In this document: piece after piece, positions 62,877 to 64,000 of the stretch | How the letters are laid out: each line of letters starts with the position of its first letter | Position numbering within the stretch: the first letter of the stretch is position 1 | From: Pseudanabaena sp. | GTDB taxonomy: Bacteria > Cyanobacteriota > Cyanobacteriia > Pseudanabaenales > Pseudanabaenaceae | Direction: 5' to 3' | Assembly: GCA_003249035.1 (NCBI GenBank) | Contig: QBMK01000003.1 | Location: 170,227 to 234,226 of the forward strand | DNA length: 64,000 nucleotides | Notes under the pieces: model-generated | Database searches by the model: none | What the model was told of the DNA's origin: nothing | The model's input: the letters and a program-made list of their open reading frames with translations, nothing else | Translations under genes and position numbers: made by a program

Positions 62877-63992
62877 CTATACCTTTGTCATCACTGAGTT
62901 AAGCAGGCTGGTCTTTTTGCTATTGGCGATATCTATCTGCTTTTCTAGCTCATCACAAAGGGTCATGAGTTGGTCAATTTTGGCAACAATGCGATGTTGT
63001 TCAGCGAGGGGAGGGAGGGGAACTGGGATTTCTTTTAATCGAGATGCTTTGATTCCAGTTGCAGTCATTCCAGTTGCATTATTTAGCAACAAATTCTGAA
63101 ATACTGAAGACATAATAAGTAATTTTAAAAAGTCAGCCATTTCTGGCTTATGCAACTGTAGACAAATTACTCTTTGAGCTAATGCAAAGGGTTCTTGAAT
63201 ATCAATAATTGCTACATTCCCAAGCGGTGCTTCTGTAGTAAAAAGTATGTCTCCCACTTTTGGGAAACCTCTTGTCATCCAGCTTTGATATTCACTTTGA
63301 GTTACATATTCGTAAGGCTCTCGATTAATATATCCAATGCGAACATTCTTCGCTGTTATGAGTGCAATTCCTGAATCAACTTTTGTAGGAGTTCTTCCCC
63401 GATAATCAATGAATTTGGCTAAATTACCTAATCGGCAATATTCCCATCCCTCGAATTTACCAAAGTGCTTTTCGCTTTCTTCAATTTGTTCACTAGCTGA
63501 TGTTCTTAGCCCTTTTTCTTTTACTAATCTATTTTTCTCTACTTCAATTTCCTTTAACAACTCACTAGCTGGCTGGTCATTAGGGTCTTGTGGTACTAGT
63601 TTACCCATGACGGCGAGTTGGAGGATAGCTTTGCGTAGTTCTGCCACATTTGCTTTAACAGAATAAAGTTCGCCGAAATGTTGCGTGATGAAATGCCATG
63701 AGGTTTTGAAGTCGTTGTGATCTTTGGCTGTCAGCAATTGATTCAGCGCAGCAGTGTGGACGGTGATTTGTTTTTGAGCATGGACTTGGCGCAGTTTTTC
63801 CAGTTCATCACATCTCGCCATTAATTCATCAATTTTGGCAACAATACGGCGTTGTTCTGCGATCGGGGGAAGAGGAAAATAATATTTTTGGATGCTATGT
63901 GCTGATAAATTTGGCTGAGCCGACCCATTATCATACTTTAATATAACTGATGTTACGTGGAAGGAATAGCAAGTTTTTGGAGAAGAGAGAAA
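62877..63992 (-). CDS. hsdS: type I restriction-modification specificity subunit (partial)
   Basis: Open from 63992 to the stop at 62877. The visible part starts near the end of the first target-recognition domain (NGSAQPNLSAHSIQKYYFPL, PPIAERRIVAKIDELMARCD), then the central conserved helix region (AELRKAILQLAVMGKLVPQD), the second recognition domain (about 150-275) and the closing conserved region (PLAEQHRIVAKIDQLMTLCDELE). HsdS directs the HsdM/HsdR complex to DNA. An in-frame TAG at 63993-63995 precedes it; whether the first domain is frameshifted or lies in another frame cannot be decided at the window edge. hsdM and hsdR are not seen. Confidence 0.85.
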   Translation of the reverse strand, partial: FLSSPKTCYSFHVTSVILKYDNGSAQPNLSAHSIQKYYFPLPPIAEQRRIVAKIDELMARCDELEKLRQVHAQKQITVHTAALNQLLTAKDHNDFKTSWHFITQHFGELYSVKANVAELRKAILQLAVMGKLVPQDPNDQPASELLKEIEVEKNRLVKEKGLRTSASEQIEESEKHFGKFEGWEYCRLGNLAKFIDYRGRTPTKVDSGIALITAKNVRIGYINREPYEYVTQSEYQSWMTRGFPKVGDILFTTEAPLGNVAIIDIQEPFALAQRVICLQLHKPEMADFLKLLIMSSVFQNLLLNNATGMTATGIKASRLKEIPVPLPPLAEQHRIVAKIDQLMTLCDELEKQIDIANSKKTSLLNSVMTKV

Positions 63993-64000
63993 CTAGCCCT

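Overview
The window comes from a cyanobacterial chromosome. Evidence: a kaiA-kaiB-kaiC clock cluster, the photosystem II small subunits PsbI and PsbM, the chlorophyll genes chlP and acsF, the catalytic chain of ferredoxin-thioredoxin reductase, an AgrE-type arginine dihydrolase/ornithine cyclodeaminase, DUF1400 and DUF4336 proteins, and very frequent HIP1 octamers (GCGATCGC). Gene content, AT-rich composition and the many small palindromic repeats would suit a Pseudanabaena-like organism, but that genus-level guess is inference.

Layout. 1-5.9 kb: housekeeping genes (ftrC, trpS, VOC protein, trmB, phosphotransferase, pentapeptide lumenal protein). 5.9-17.9 kb: signalling block with kaiCBA on the minus strand, a divergent hybrid histidine kinase, a soluble receptor-type adenylyl cyclase, an OmpR/histidine-kinase pair and a cysteine-dioxygenase-like cupin. 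18.2-21.4 kb: a thiol-redox cluster of two exported thioredoxins, a protein made almost wholly of NPCAAK repeats, a CcdA-like membrane reductase and a thioredoxin reductase cut short by a palindromic element. 21.5-29.5 kb: pheA, an alpha/beta hydrolase, a membrane protein, a frameshifted Ser/Thr kinase, smpB, an ABC exporter and psbI. 29.7-42.6 kb: GAF protein, ammonium transporter, tandem CRP-type operators, ftsH, an S1 protein, psbM, chlP, acsF, tRNA-Lys. 42.7-47.6 kb: a second frameshifted Ser/Thr kinase, an SLH porin, and the ureide genes uraH and an allophanate-hydrolase-like gene, with related palindromic operators. 47.6-64 kb is more accessory: an IS1-family remnant, a nucleotidyltransferase split by an in-frame stop, Ada-like repair protein, two Uma2 nucleases, a GlnT-type synthetase, an LRAT-domain cluster, a desaturase/MetX-like pair, agrE, a standalone restriction-type nuclease, a toxin-antitoxin deletion scar and a type I specificity subunit.

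Themes. (1) Nitrogen: Amt, GlnT-type synthetase, AgrE, UraH and an AtzF-like protein recur across the window. (2) cAMP: the cyclase has adenylyl-specific residues, and two near-perfect TGTGA-N6-TCACA operators lie at 32.6 kb. (3) Gene decay: two kinases broken by single-base shifts, a truncated trxB, a degenerate transposase, an interrupted nucleotidyltransferase and a fused antitoxin/toxin scar. (4) Small mobile DNA: a 144-bp MITE in two copies with 19-bp terminal inverted repeats and 4-bp target duplications, plus at least two families of hairpin elements whose arms differ between copies.

The strongest candidates for something undescribed are the NPCAAK/thioredoxin/CcdA cluster, the anchored variable-arm palindromes, the possible cAMP-controlled short transcript at 32.7 kb and the shared ureide/porin operator.
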